NCBI RefSeq assembly: GCF_003795145.1
Contig: NZ_CP027786.1
Location: forward strand, 186,001-250,000
Source of the DNA: Tetragenococcus koreensis
Lineage (GTDB): Bacteria > Bacillota > Bacilli > Lactobacillales > Enterococcaceae
Direction of reading: 5' to 3'
Length of the DNA: 64,000 nt
A program made the translations under genes and the position numbers. Shown piece after piece: positions 24,270-33,456 of the stretch (positions are counted from its first letter, which is position 1; every line of letters begins with the position of its first letter). The notes beneath the pieces were generated by a model. It did no database searches. It worked only from the letters and a program-made list of their open reading frames with translations, and was not told where the DNA came from.

Positions 24270-25376
24270 ATGGCAGAAGAAACAAAAGTTAAATATGAAC
24301 AAGCGGTTAAGGATTTTATTAAGCAAAATAAAACCAAAGGTCAAGTCGTTTATGACGAATTATCTAATGCATTAGCTACCCCTTATTCATTAGATGCTGA
24401 AAATATGGATAAATTAATCCAACAAGTTGAAGATGCTGGTATCAGCGTTGTTGATGAAAACGGTGAACCGTCATTACGTAGTTTAAAAACAACAGAAAAA
24501 GTTGAAAAAGAAAAACCTAAAGATGACCTATCTGCTCCTACAGGAGTAAAGATTAATGACCCTGTTCGTATGTACTTGAAAGAAATTGGTCGTGTTTCGT
24601 TATTAACAGCTGAAGAAGAAGTTGATTTAGCGCTAAAAATTGAAGAAGGCGACCAAGAAGCAAAACAACGCTTAGCAGAAGCCAACCTTCGTTTAGTCGT
24701 TAGCATTGCGAAACGTTATGTAGGACGTGGGATGCAATTTCTTGATTTGATTCAAGAAGGAAATATGGGCTTGATGAAAGCTGTAGAAAAATTTGATTAT
24801 CGTAAAGGTTTCAAGTTCTCTACTTATGCAACTTGGTGGATTCGACAAGCAATTACACGTGCGATCGCCGACCAAGCAAGAACGATTCGTATTCCAGTTC
24901 ACATGGTTGAAACGATCAATAAATTGATCCGTATCCAACGGCAATTACTGCAAGACTTAGGACGTGAACCAACGCCAGAAGAGATTGGTGCAGAAATGGA
25001 TTTACCAACGGAAAAAGTTCGAGAAATTTTAAAAATCGCTCAAGAACCTGTTTCCTTGGAAACGCCGATTGGTGAAGAAGATGATTCTCATTTAGGTGAT
25101 TTCATCGAAGACCAAGAAGCGACTAGCCCGGCTGATCATGCAGCTTATGAATTATTGAAAGAACAATTGGAAGACGTCTTAGATACCTTGACTGACCGTG
25201 AAGAAAATGTTTTGCGGCTACGTTTTGGTATTGATGATGGCCGTACTCGTACGTTAGAAGAAGTGGGTAAAGTCTTTGGCGTGACTCGCGAACGAATTCG
25301 TCAAATTGAAGCAAAAGCTTTACGGAAATTACGTCATCCATCTCGTTCAAAACAACTAAAAGATTTTCTAGAATAA
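24270..25376 (+). CDS. rpoD: Primary sigma factor RpoD (sigma A)
   Basis: Housekeeping sigma factor (368 residues): region 1.1 remnant at the N-terminus, region 1.2 ([21 protein letters not shown]), region 2 with the -10 reading segment ([21 protein letters not shown]), region 3, and region 4 with the -35 helix-turn-helix ([30 protein letters not shown]). It begins 24 bases after dnaG with Shine-Dalgarno GAAGGGAG. Confidence 0.96.
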   Translation: MAEETKVKYEQAVKDFIKQNKTKGQVVYDELSNALATPYSLDAENMDKLIQQVEDAGISVVDENGEPSLRSLKTTEKVEKEKPKDDLSAPTGVKINDPVRMYLKEIGRVSLLTAEEEVDLALKIEEGDQEAKQRLAEANLRLVVSIAKRYVGRGMQFLDLIQEGNMGLMKAVEKFDYRKGFKFSTYATWWIRQAITRAIADQARTIRIPVHMVETINKLIRIQRQLLQDLGREPTPEEIGAEMDLPTEKVREILKIAQEPVSLETPIGEEDDSHLGDFIEDQEATSPADHAAYELLKEQLEDVLDTLTDREENVLRLRFGIDDGRTRTLEEVGKVFGVTRERIRQIEAKALRKLRHPSRSKQLKDFLE

Positions 25377-25381
25377 CCAGC

Positions 25382-25425
25382 AAAGACTTTTAAAGGTTTA
25401 ATCGACTTTTAAAAGTCTTTTTTTG
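25382..25425 (+). terminator. Terminator of the dnaG-rpoD operon
   Basis: AAAGACTTTTAAA (25382-25394) pairs with TTTAAAAGTCTTT, then a T-run, directly after the rpoD stop. Confidence 0.9.
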
Positions 25426-25558
25426 TATGCCACAATTTAAAACCAAAATTAAAGTAAGGCTAGGAGAACCTTAAGTAAAACATACACTTTCATGTTGGCT
25501 TACTCCCTTATTTGTGGTAAATTATTTTTTAGTAACGAAAAAGGAGTTCGAGTGAAAA

Positions 25559-27343
25559 GTGAATAAGAATTGTCCAAATTGCAGATTTGAACTAAATTCT
25601 GATCAAATTGTTTGTCCTAACTGTGGTGCTGATTTAGAAAATGCAGTAACGCAAAATAAAAATGATGATATTAATTGGTCTGAATATAAAGAAATTCCAC
25701 TGGGTTCTGTAGCTGAGCATTTTTCAGAGATGCAAGATGACAATCCGAAAGCCCAAAATAATGGAAGTCAAGAAATAAAAGAACCAACCAGTTCTTTTGA
25801 AGAAATCAAGGACACAAGAGAAGATACTAAAGAGTATGTCAAACAAGAGTTGGCTAATGAACAAGAGCTGTATGATAATTCAATTCTCGCTACTTACATT
25901 AAGGGGTATAAAAAAGGGAAGGGCTTTGAGACGAATGAAACTATTGAAAAATTAATCGCCCAAGAAAAAGAAAATGCAGAGCTTTCAAATTCAGAAAAAC
26001 AAGAAGTAGAGTCGGATACTAAAAACGATGAATCCTCTCCTATCCGAAAAGAACCAGCTGTCAAAATAAAAATGGTGGGGCCAGAATATGAAAAACAAAC
26101 AGAACGCTCAGAACCAAAACAAACAACTGAAGAAGAAATAGATGAAGATGATTCAACGACTGATAAAGAAGCGGAAGATACACACGAGCAAAATTCTGTT
26201 GTGCAAACAGAAAATAATCGCAAGAAAAATAATTCAGTAAAATCTAAAAAGAGAAATTATATACTTACGGTAGCGATCTTACTCGTTATCACAGGCGGAG
26301 GCTTTGGCTATTACAGCCATAAACAACAAGTTGAGGCAGCCAAACAAGAAGAATTGCAAACAGAAAGTAAGCTGATTGCTATTGCTCAAAAGCTAGATGA
26401 TTTTTATACGAATGATGAACAGCAATTTATTCAAAGTAGTAAAACTTCTGAGGATTTGTCAGAAATTAATAACCAGTTGCAGGACTATTCTGAAGAAAAA
26501 GGATATGCTGCTTTAGCTAAGAAAAGTAAAGATATTGAGGAAAAATTGGCGGTTACCAATGAACTTAACAGCTATTTTAGTTACCCTATTCTAGTAGATG
26601 ATGCTTTGCAAAAAGATGTGCATATTAAAGATGGCAACGATGTCGAAATGACGCCTTTGACAATAGATGATACATTCTCTAATACGATAAATCAGGCAAT
26701 TCAACAAGGAAAAGATGAACATCAAGCACTTGATAAAGCAGACAAACAAGTAAAAGCACTAATTGCTTCTTACCATAATGGTCAACTGAAAGATTCTGCC
26801 AGTCGTAAAGACTATGAAACCGCAGAAAAAACTGTAAGCGAACTTTATGACAGTGAGGAAAAAGAACAGCTATTGGCTGAACTAACTCCGATAGAAGAAG
26901 CCTTGACCACACGTGAAGAAAAAGAAAAGGCTGAGAAAGAACAGCAAGAAAAAGCTAAAGAAAAAACGGCAAAACAACAAACGGAATCTTCGGAAGAATC
27001 AGATTCTAATGGTGATTTGCAAGCGGCTGAAACAAATCAAGATAATCAGCCGGTCATGTCTTCAAGGAAAAGCGATATTGAAGATAAAAATAATGACGCT
27101 TGGGACTGGGCTCCGGGTGTTCGTGATAAAGTGATTAATGAATGTATTAGGCGAGGCTACATCGTTGAAGGCGGCTATACTTTAGAACCGGCCAGAATCG
27201 AAAATGGAGAAGGTTACTATAACCTCTATGCTACAAACAATCAGTCCAAATTACTAAAAGGGATCGGTAAATCAGCTTTTCCTATGTATATTGTGACGAT
27301 TAACGCAAAAACTGGCGTTTTCCGTGGAAACGGAAATAATTAA
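25559..27343 (+). CDS. Zinc-ribbon membrane protein with coiled-coil extracellular region (TcaA/YvbJ-like)
   Basis: A 594-residue single-pass protein. The N-terminus is a zinc ribbon with two CxxC pairs (NCPNC at residues 4-8, CPNC at 20-23). A long acidic, charged cytoplasmic segment follows to about 235, then one membrane helix (NYILTVAILLVITGGGFGYY). The outside part is helical and Lys/Glu/Gln-rich, ending in a compact domain (AWDWAPGVRDKVINECIRRG onward). This architecture recalls TcaA and B. subtilis YvbJ, which affect cell-wall stress or teicoplanin susceptibility; sequence similarity is limited, so function is unknown. GTG start with AAGGAG 12 bases upstream. Confidence 0.65.
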   Translation: MNKNCPNCRFELNSDQIVCPNCGADLENAVTQNKNDDINWSEYKEIPLGSVAEHFSEMQDDNPKAQNNGSQEIKEPTSSFEEIKDTREDTKEYVKQELANEQELYDNSILATYIKGYKKGKGFETNETIEKLIAQEKENAELSNSEKQEVESDTKNDESSPIRKEPAVKIKMVGPEYEKQTERSEPKQTTEEEIDEDDSTTDKEAEDTHEQNSVVQTENNRKKNNSVKSKKRNYILTVAILLVITGGGFGYYSHKQQVEAAKQEELQTESKLIAIAQKLDDFYTNDEQQFIQSSKTSEDLSEINNQLQDYSEEKGYAALAKKSKDIEEKLAVTNELNSYFSYPILVDDALQKDVHIKDGNDVEMTPLTIDDTFSNTINQAIQQGKDEHQALDKADKQVKALIASYHNGQLKDSASRKDYETAEKTVSELYDSEEKEQLLAELTPIEEALTTREEKEKAEKEQQEKAKEKTAKQQTESSEESDSNGDLQAAETNQDNQPVMSSRKSDIEDKNNDAWDWAPGVRDKVINECIRRGYIVEGGYTLEPARIENGEGYYNLYATNNQSKLLKGIGKSAFPMYIVTINAKTGVFRGNGNN

Positions 27344-27351
27344 AAACATAC

Positions 27352-27413
27352 TTGTTTCCCCCTTTTAGTTTCGATATGATATTAGGAAAATACAATTCGA
27401 AACTAAAAGGGGG
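27352..27413 (+). promoter_or_regulatory. azlCD promoter embedded in a perfect 17-bp inverted repeat
   Basis: -35 TTGTTT (27352-27357) and -10 TATGAT (27375-27380) with 17-base spacing. The spacer CCCCCTTTTAGTTTCGA (27358-27374) recurs inverted at 27397-27413, so the two arms flank the -10 and start site. The right arm also carries the G-run of the ribosome-binding site. It looks like an operator; the regulator is unknown. Confidence 0.65.
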
Positions 27414-27421
27414 GCTTTTCT

Positions 27422-28129
27422 TTGGAAGAAGCAAAATATGAAACATTTTTAGACGGCGTAAAAGCCTGCGTGCCTACAATTTTAGGCTATCTGGGAATCG
27501 GATTTGCTTTAGGCGTTGTGGGCAAGGGCGTGGGATTATCCGTTTTTGCCATTTTTTTAATGTCTGTGATTGTTTATGCTGGGAGTGCCCAATTCATTAT
27601 TTGTGGTTTGTTGGCGATTCAAGCACCGATCACTTCTGTTGTAGCAACGGTTTTTCTAGTAAATTTGCGTCATTTTTTAATGAGTCTTTCTGTAGCGCCT
27701 TATTTTCGCCGGGCTTCATTGTTAGAAAATGTTGGCATTGGTTCGCTATTAACTGATGAGTCTTATGGCGTTTTAACAATGGCACTGAAAAAAGTAGGAA
27801 AAGTAAGCGTTGCTTGGACGAATGGTTTAAATATTTGTGCTTATTTAACCTGGACTTTAGCAACGGTATTAGGCGCTTTATTAGGCAATTTTATACCAGA
27901 GCCAGAAACTTTTGGGCTAGATTTTGCTTTGGTAGCGATGTTTTTGGGCCTTTTTTTATTTCAAGTCGAGCTCCCATTAAAAACAAAAACCAAACAGACG
28001 ATTATTGTCCTGTTAAGTGTTATTGTTGTATTATATCTGCTTATGTGGTTGACAACGCCTGAAATTGCGGTCATTATTGCAGCGTTAATAGGCTGTTTTG
28101 TGGGGGTGGCAACGCATGATAAGTACTGA
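27422..28129 (+). CDS. azlC: AzlC family branched-chain amino-acid exporter, large subunit
   Basis: Polytopic protein (235 residues) of the AzlC family. Typical blocks are GVKACVPTILGYLGIGFALGVVGKGVGLS, the GSAQFIICGLLA motif, and VNLRHFLMSLSVAPYFR. Together with AzlD it exports branched-chain amino acids or analogues; B. subtilis AzlCD gives 4-azaleucine resistance. TTG start, 7 bases after the G-run GGGGGG. AzlD overlaps its 3' end, so the pair is translationally coupled. Confidence 0.85.
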   Translation: MEEAKYETFLDGVKACVPTILGYLGIGFALGVVGKGVGLSVFAIFLMSVIVYAGSAQFIICGLLAIQAPITSVVATVFLVNLRHFLMSLSVAPYFRRASLLENVGIGSLLTDESYGVLTMALKKVGKVSVAWTNGLNICAYLTWTLATVLGALLGNFIPEPETFGLDFALVAMFLGLFLFQVELPLKTKTKQTIIVLLSVIVVLYLLMWLTTPEIAVIIAALIGCFVGVATHDKY

Positions 28130-28439
28130 ATACCTATATTTAATGCTAGGCTGCTTCTTGGTTACCTGGATCCCTCGGGTTTTGCCTTTTGCTTTTGCTA
28201 AAAAAATGCATTTTCCTGCGAAATTCCGACTATTTCTTGATTATTTGCCTTTATGTATTTTAACTGCTTTACTGGTGCAAAACTTATTGAGCGTTCCTAC
28301 TGGTAGAGCTCCTATATTAAATGTTCCTGAAACACTTGCGTGTATTCCTGCTTTAATCGTAGGAATTTATACAAAAGATTTGATGAAAATTGTGATCACA
28401 GGTATTATAGCAATAGCACTTATTCGTTTTTTTGTTTAA
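28116..28439 (+). CDS. azlD: AzlD family branched-chain amino-acid exporter, small subunit
   Basis: Small hydrophobic protein (107 residues) of the AzlD family with the typical GCFLVTWIPRVLPFAFAKK N-terminus and three to four membrane segments. ATG 28116 follows GTGGGGGTGG and overlaps the end of azlC by 14 bases; an earlier in-frame TTG at 28098 lacks spacing. Partner of AzlC. Confidence 0.82.
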   Translation: MISTEYLYLMLGCFLVTWIPRVLPFAFAKKMHFPAKFRLFLDYLPLCILTALLVQNLLSVPTGRAPILNVPETLACIPALIVGIYTKDLMKIVITGIIAIALIRFFV

Positions 28440-28452
28440 AGGAGAAAAATTT

Positions 28453-29316
28453 ATGAATGAACTGATCGCTTCCGTTTTTACGGGACTAATTACTGATGAA
28501 AATGAACATTATTATTTTGTTCAAAAAAATGGACAAACTTTTAAGTTAAATAAAGAAGAAGGTAGCTATGATTTAGGAGAAGCTGTTGAAGGTTTTGGCT
28601 ACTTGAATCAAAAACAAGAAGCAGTACTTACTACTGAAATTCCTAAAATAAGAAAAGGACACTATGCTTTTGCTCCAGTAACTGAAATCCGACGCGATTT
28701 AGGCGTGTTTGTCGATATTGGTTTGCCAGATAAGGATATCGCAATTTCCTTGGATGAACTTCCTACGATGCATGAATTATGGCCCAAAAAGGGTGACCGT
28801 TTAATGATTGCTTTACGAGTAGATAAAAAAGATCGCATTTGGGGTTCGTTAGCAGAAGAAAAAAATTACCAATCATTGAAAAAAATTGCGAATGAGAAAA
28901 TGAAAAATAAAAATATCGCAGGAACCGTTTATCGTCTAAAATTAGTGGGCACTTATCTATTAACAGATGATTATTATATCGGCTTTATTCATCCTTCAGA
29001 ACGGTATACGGAGCCTCGTCTCGGCGAACATGTTGCGGGTCGGGTAATCGGGGTGCGTCCTGATGGCGTATTAAATATTTCTTTGAAACCTAGAGCTTAT
29101 GAGGCAATTCCTGATGATGCAGCAATGATTTATGCTTATTTAAAACAAAAACCTGAGCAAGAAATGCCTTATACGAATAAAACGTCACCAGAAGAAATTA
29201 AAAAATTATTTGGCATTAGCAAAGCACAATTTAAACGAGCATTGGGAAGATTGATGAAACAAGGGTTAATTACCCAAGAAAATGGCGTAACCAAAATAAT
29301 CAAAAATTCCAATTGA
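28453..29316 (+). CDS. cvfB: S1-like RNA-binding protein CvfB (YitL family)
   Basis: A 287-residue protein of the conserved virulence factor B family: several S1/OB-like domains (FAPVTEIRRDLGVFVDIGLPDKDIAIS; GRVIGVRPDGVLNISLKPR) followed by a C-terminal winged helix (PEEIKKLFGISKAQFKRALGRLMKQGLI). In Staphylococcus aureus CvfB binds RNA and alters expression of exported factors. ATG 28453 follows AAAGGAG; it starts 13 bases after azlD, so it may share that transcript. Confidence 0.85.
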   Translation: MNELIASVFTGLITDENEHYYFVQKNGQTFKLNKEEGSYDLGEAVEGFGYLNQKQEAVLTTEIPKIRKGHYAFAPVTEIRRDLGVFVDIGLPDKDIAISLDELPTMHELWPKKGDRLMIALRVDKKDRIWGSLAEEKNYQSLKKIANEKMKNKNIAGTVYRLKLVGTYLLTDDYYIGFIHPSERYTEPRLGEHVAGRVIGVRPDGVLNISLKPRAYEAIPDDAAMIYAYLKQKPEQEMPYTNKTSPEEIKKLFGISKAQFKRALGRLMKQGLITQENGVTKIIKNSN

Positions 29317-29384
29317 GAAAGCTTGTCTATTTCCTCTTTCTATTTTATAATCATTTTAAAGTTCCCTTAGATAATCAATGTTCA

Positions 29385-29403
29385 AATTATAATTATTATA
29401 ATT
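29385..29403 (+). promoter_or_regulatory. Perfect PerR-type box upstream of fur
   Basis: AATTATAATTATTATAATT is a perfect 19-base palindrome whose core TTATAATTATTATAA (29387-29401) equals the published PerR consensus TTATAATNATTATAA. It lies 20 bases before the fur start codon. In B. subtilis fur is a known PerR target. Confidence 0.8.
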
Positions 29404-29423
29404 AATAAATGGTGGAGGTTACT

Positions 29424-29882
29424 ATGAATACTGGTGAAGCGTTGAAAAAAACCAAAAAACAGCTCCACGAGTCAGGTTTTAAATTGACTCCGCAAAGAGA
29501 AGCGACGTTGCTGGTTTTGTTGGAAAATGAAAGAGATCATTTATCTGCTGAAGAGATTTTTTTCTTTGTGAAACAAAAAAATCCAGATATCGGCTTGGCT
29601 ACGGTGTATCGCACATTAGAAATTTTAGTTGATTTAAAAATTGTAGATAAAGTTAGCTTTGATGATGGCGTTTCACGTTATGATCTTAGAAAAGAAGGAG
29701 CCAAGCATTTTCACCACCATTTGCTTTGCCTTGAATGCGGGAGCATTGAAGAGATTGATGAAGACTTGCTAGGTAATGTCGAAGAAATTGTTGAAGAACG
29801 GTTTCATTTTATTGTAAAAGACCATCGCTTAACATTTCATGGAATTTGCCAAAGTTGTCAAAATAAACCTAAAGAAAGCTGA
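29424..29882 (+). CDS. fur: Ferric uptake regulator Fur
   Basis: Metal-dependent repressor of iron acquisition (152 residues). It has a winged helix with KLTPQREATLLVLLENERDHLSAEEI and IGLATVYRTLEIL, the metal-site region KHFHHHLLCLEC and a second CxxC (CQSC). The sequence follows B. subtilis Fur rather than PerR or Zur (compare VSRYDLRKEGAKHFHHHLLC). ATG 29424 follows GGTGGAGG; ATG 29409 lies upstream of it. The PerR-type box close upstream suggests peroxide-linked control. Confidence 0.88.
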   Translation: MNTGEALKKTKKQLHESGFKLTPQREATLLVLLENERDHLSAEEIFFFVKQKNPDIGLATVYRTLEILVDLKIVDKVSFDDGVSRYDLRKEGAKHFHHHLLCLECGSIEEIDEDLLGNVEEIVEERFHFIVKDHRLTFHGICQSCQNKPKES

Positions 29883-29901
29883 AGTTCAGCTTTCTTTTTT
29901 T
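29874..29901 (+). terminator. Terminator of fur
   Basis: GAAAGCTGAA (29874-29883) and TTCAGCTTTC (29885-29894), then TTTTTT. It overlaps the fur stop codon. Confidence 0.85.
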
Positions 29902-30140
29902 GCTGTTTTACACTTTATTCTCATCAATGTCTAAGTGCAAGAATAGGATTAGGAAAGTAAGATAAAGATGAAAATAGATTGTACAAGCATAGGAAACGAA
30001 TTACTTATTGAAGAATTGATCTGCGTTTGTATTTTTAATGAGAAACAAGCAATGCAAAGTGTTAATTTTTACCAAATTGATTGCAGTTTGTGTTTGTTTT
30101 GTGAGATAATTCAAAAGCAGACGAAGAAGGTGGAAAATGA

Positions 30141-31031
30141 ATGGACGAACAAGTAATGGAATATTTACACTACCTTTTGATTGAACGGGGACTTTCGGAT
30201 AATACGCGGAAGAGCTATCAACATGATTTAGATCAGTACCTAGCTTTTTTACATAATGAAGAAATTAAGGATTGGCAAAGCGTGGACCGTTTTACTATTG
30301 TTGCTTTTTTACAGTTCTTACAAGAAGAAAATAAATCTGCAGCTACTATAACACGGATGGTAACTAGTCTGCGGCGTTTTCATCAGTTTCTTCGACAAGA
30401 ACGTTTCGTGGACCATGATCCCATGCAACATATTGAATCACCAAAAAAAAGACAAAAGCTACCGGATACGCTGAATGTCAATGAAGTCGAACGTTTAATT
30501 GAAACTCCTGATACTAAAAAAGTATTAGGCATACGTGACCGTGCGATTTTAGAAGTAATGTATGCAACTGGGATGCGTGTGAGCGAACTTATTGGCGTAA
30601 AATTAAATGACTTACATTTAAGCATGGGATTGTTACAGACAACCGGAAAGGGCGATAAAGAACGAATTGTCCCTTTAGGAGATATTGCTATCCAATGGAT
30701 AGAAACTTATCTGGATGAAGCGCGTCCTTTGTTATGTCAAAAACATCCAGAAGAAGAGCATTTATTTGTCAATGGCCACGGAACGGGGCTCTCTAGGCAA
30801 GGGATTTGGAAAAATCTAAAAGCCTTAGTTTTAAAAGCAGGGATTATGAAGAACGTTACCCCACATACATTGCGCCATAGTTTCGCGACCCATTTATTGG
30901 AAAATGGTGCTGACCTTCGAACGGTACAAGAGCTTTTGGGACACGCTGATATTTCTACCACACAAATTTACACACACATCACCAAAAAAAGAATGGCTGA
31001 TGTATATAAACAATATTTTCCACGTGCTTGA
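30141..31031 (+). CDS. xerD: Site-specific tyrosine recombinase XerD
   Basis: Resolves chromosome dimers with XerC. The 296 residues include an N-terminal SAM-like core-binding domain (YLHYLLIERGLSDNTRKSY) and a catalytic domain with Arg in ATGMRVSEL, Lys in TGKGDKER, HxxR in HTLRHSFATH, His in LGHADIS and the Tyr nucleophile in QIYTH. All catalytic residues are present. As in B. subtilis it follows fur and precedes scpAB. Confidence 0.93.
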   Translation: MDEQVMEYLHYLLIERGLSDNTRKSYQHDLDQYLAFLHNEEIKDWQSVDRFTIVAFLQFLQEENKSAATITRMVTSLRRFHQFLRQERFVDHDPMQHIESPKKRQKLPDTLNVNEVERLIETPDTKKVLGIRDRAILEVMYATGMRVSELIGVKLNDLHLSMGLLQTTGKGDKERIVPLGDIAIQWIETYLDEARPLLCQKHPEEEHLFVNGHGTGLSRQGIWKNLKALVLKAGIMKNVTPHTLRHSFATHLLENGADLRTVQELLGHADISTTQIYTHITKKRMADVYKQYFPRA

Positions 31032-31070
31032 TTTTTTTCAAGGGCGTAGATTTATGGGTGAGGAGCAACC

Positions 31071-31838
31071 ATGCAAGAAATAAATTTGAAGTTGGATGTA
31101 TTTGAAGGACCCTTAGATTTATTGTTACATCTGATAAAAACCTTAGAAATAGATATTTACGACATTCCGATCGCACAAGTTACTGATCAGTATATGAACT
31201 ATATTCATGCAATGAAAACGTCACAATTGGAAGTAGCAGGAGACTATCTTGTTATGGCGGCAACGTTGATGTCAATTAAAAGTCAAATGCTTTTACCTAA
31301 ACAAGAATTAGAAGAAGACGATGATATCTATGAAGAGGATCCTCGTGAAAGTTTGGTCGCACAATTATTAGAATATCGAAAATATAAATACGCTGCTCAA
31401 CAACTTTCAGAAAAAGCAGAAGAACGAAGCTATTATTTTACTAAAGAGCCTATGGATATGGACGAGTATAAAGACGAAGATACATCACTTGAAAAAGAGC
31501 AGTTTAATACGATTGATTTATACCTTGCTTTTCAGTCGATGCTAGAAAAAAAGAAAAAAAGGAAAGTTCTTAAAACAACCATTGCGGCGGACGAAACTAG
31601 CATTGACGACAAAATGCGTACAATGGAAAGACAGCTTTATCAACGAGCAAACGCGGGTGAAGGGTATTTGTTAGATTCTTTTATGGATAACTTTGAAACA
31701 AGTGAAATTGTGGTGACATTTATCGCTTTATTAGAATTGGTAAAGAGTCGAAAAGTGAATGTAGCGCAAAGTGCGAATTACAAAGATATTCTACTTTACC
31801 CAGTATACGAAGGACAAGGAGGTCGTTTGGATGGATAA
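31071..31838 (+). CDS. scpA: Segregation and condensation protein A
   Basis: Kleisin subunit of the SMC condensin (255 residues). The N-terminal LDVFEGPLDLLLHLIKTLEIDIYDIPI block is diagnostic, followed by VAGDYLVMAATLMSIKSQMLLP, an acidic middle, and a C-terminal winged helix (SEIVVTFIALLELVKSRKV). It overlaps scpB by 8 bases. Acts on the nucleoid with Smc and ScpB. Confidence 0.94.
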   Translation: MQEINLKLDVFEGPLDLLLHLIKTLEIDIYDIPIAQVTDQYMNYIHAMKTSQLEVAGDYLVMAATLMSIKSQMLLPKQELEEDDDIYEEDPRESLVAQLLEYRKYKYAAQQLSEKAEERSYYFTKEPMDMDEYKDEDTSLEKEQFNTIDLYLAFQSMLEKKKKRKVLKTTIAADETSIDDKMRTMERQLYQRANAGEGYLLDSFMDNFETSEIVVTFIALLELVKSRKVNVAQSANYKDILLYPVYEGQGGRLDG

Positions 31839-32421
31839 TATGGGAGAATTGGAAGCTCTGCTTTTTGTCGCAGGGGACGAAGGCGTACGTCTAGAAGAAT
31901 TAAGCTTTCTGATCGGAGAGCCAGCGCCTAAAATTTATCAGTTGATTCAAACATTGAGTGAAAAATATCAAGAAGATTCGCAATCGTCCTTAAATATCCT
32001 TGAGGTAGGCAATTCTTTTGTTTTAACTGCCAAAAAAGAGTATGCTCCTATTTTAAAAAAGTATGCCAAATCGCCTATAGCTAACCGTCTTTCACAGGCG
32101 GCACTTGAAACGTTATCGATTATCGCTTACAAACAACCGATTACTCGGATGGAAGTCGATGATATAAGAGGTGTTCAATCTTCTGGTTCTGTGCAAAAAT
32201 TGACAACCAATCGCTTGATTGAAGAAAAAGGACGTGTTGAAGGTCCTGGTAGAGCTATTTTGTATGGAACAACAGAGTATTTTATGGATTATTTTGGTTT
32301 AAAATCAATTCAAGAATTACCTGATATTCAAGCTATGGAAGAAGAGTTATCAGCTGATATACCGCTTGATTTATATGCCGATCGTTACGAAGAACCAACA
32401 GAAGAAAGAGGAGAAAATTAA
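31831..32421 (+). CDS. scpB: Segregation and condensation protein B
   Basis: Winged-helix (kite) partner of ScpA in the SMC complex; 196 residues from ATG 31831, which follows AAGGAGG by 8 bases (an upstream in-frame start at 31771 lies inside scpA). Diagnostic blocks are LEALLFVAGDEGV and LSQAALETLSIIAYKQPITR with DDIRGVQSSGSVQKL. The next gene begins immediately after its stop. Confidence 0.94.
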   Translation: MDNMGELEALLFVAGDEGVRLEELSFLIGEPAPKIYQLIQTLSEKYQEDSQSSLNILEVGNSFVLTAKKEYAPILKKYAKSPIANRLSQAALETLSIIAYKQPITRMEVDDIRGVQSSGSVQKLTTNRLIEEKGRVEGPGRAILYGTTEYFMDYFGLKSIQELPDIQAMEEELSADIPLDLYADRYEEPTEERGEN

Positions 32422-33144
32422 ATGCAACGATTACAAAAAGTGATTGCCCATGCTGGTATAGCTTCTAGAAGAAAAGCTGAAAATTATATCACACAAGGCC
32501 GCGTCAAAGTTAACGGCGAAGTAGTGAAGGAACTAGGCGTGCAAGTATCTAAAAAAGACCAAATTGAAGTTGATCAGGTGCCTATTTATCAAGAAGAACC
32601 TGTTTATTTCATGTTTTATAAACCACGCGGCGTTATTTCCGCGGCTTCAGACGATAAAAAACGTACAGTGGTAACGGATTACTTTACAGAAGTCAGCCAA
32701 CGAATTTATCCGATTGGGCGCTTAGACTATAACACTTCTGGTTTGCTGCTTTTGACCAATGACGGTGACGTTTCACAAAAATTGATGCATCCCAAACATG
32801 AAGTAGATAAAGTTTATGTGGCTAAAGTCAATGGCGTTGCTACAAATAAAAAATTATTGCCAGTTACCAAAGGAATGAAGATCGAAGGCAAAAATTTAGC
32901 GCCTGCAAAGTTCTTAATTTTATCAACGGATGCCAAGACGCAAACAAGTATTGTGCAGCTGACGATCCATGAAGGACGAAATCATCAGGTAAAAAATATG
33001 CTAAAAGCTTGTGGTTTTCCAGTTGAAAAACTAAAGCGGGAACGCTATGGTAATTTAACATTAGAAAATTTGAAACCAGGGGATTATCGCGAGTTACACA
33101 AAAATGAAATCAACCGATTATTAGAAGAAACAAAAATAAAATAG
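32422..33144 (+). CDS. rluB: 23S rRNA pseudouridine synthase B
   Basis: Pseudouridine synthase of the RsuA/RluB family (240 residues): N-terminal S4 RNA-binding domain (MQRLQKVIAHAGIASRRKAE) and catalytic domain with YPIGRLDYNTSGLLLLTNDGD, where the Asp is catalytic. RluB modifies U2605 (E. coli numbering) of 23S rRNA. Start abuts the scpB stop with AAGAGGAGA upstream; scpA-scpB-rluB is the usual Firmicute order. Confidence 0.9.
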   Translation: MQRLQKVIAHAGIASRRKAENYITQGRVKVNGEVVKELGVQVSKKDQIEVDQVPIYQEEPVYFMFYKPRGVISAASDDKKRTVVTDYFTEVSQRIYPIGRLDYNTSGLLLLTNDGDVSQKLMHPKHEVDKVYVAKVNGVATNKKLLPVTKGMKIEGKNLAPAKFLILSTDAKTQTSIVQLTIHEGRNHQVKNMLKACGFPVEKLKRERYGNLTLENLKPGDYRELHKNEINRLLEETKIK

Positions 33145-33172
33145 TTGAAATTATTATCCGTTCATGTATAAT
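33145..33172 (+). promoter_or_regulatory. Promoter of the FMN riboswitch-ribU unit
   Basis: TTGAAA (33145-33150), 16-base spacer, TATAAT (33167-33172), just after the rluB stop and 25 bases before the riboswitch. Confidence 0.85.
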
Positions 33173-33195
33173 TAAGTTGTAAAAAAATAATAAAG

Positions 33196-33316
33196 GTTCG
33201 TCTTCAGGGGCAGGGTGCAATTCCCGACCGGTGGTAAAAGTCCACGAGCTGCTTAATGTAAGTAGCTGATTCGGTGTGAATCCGATACCGACAGTACAGT
33301 CTGGATAAAGAAGATA
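33196..33316 (+). ncRNA. FMN riboswitch (RFN element)
   Basis: Contains the conserved blocks CAGGGGCAGGGTG, TTCCCGACCGGTGG, AGTCCACGAGC, TCGGTGTGAATCCGATACCGACAG and the closing segment near AGTCTGGAT. It binds FMN and here precedes a terminator (33350-33389) and ribU, so FMN should stop transcription of the riboflavin importer gene. Confidence 0.95.
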
Positions 33317-33349
33317 GAGCATATTTGGTTTATCTGACTTCTGATAGTT

Positions 33350-33389
33350 CAAATACTCTATTCTCCCTTGGGAAAATAGAGTATTTTTT
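33350..33389 (+). terminator. Expression-platform terminator of the FMN riboswitch
   Basis: AATACTCTATT (33352-33362) with inner CTCCC/GGGA pairs against AATAGAGTATT, followed by a run of seven T, about 70 bases before the ribU start. Confidence 0.9.
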
Positions 33390-33456
33390 TATTACCAAAA
33401 GACAGAAAAATGAATAGGTTCAATTGAAGATGAGTCCTTGTACTAGGAGGATTTAT

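Noticed and set aside
29968-30156. 62-codon open frame between fur and xerD
   Set aside because: No ribosome-binding site, Cys/Ile-rich chance composition, and it overlaps the xerD start.
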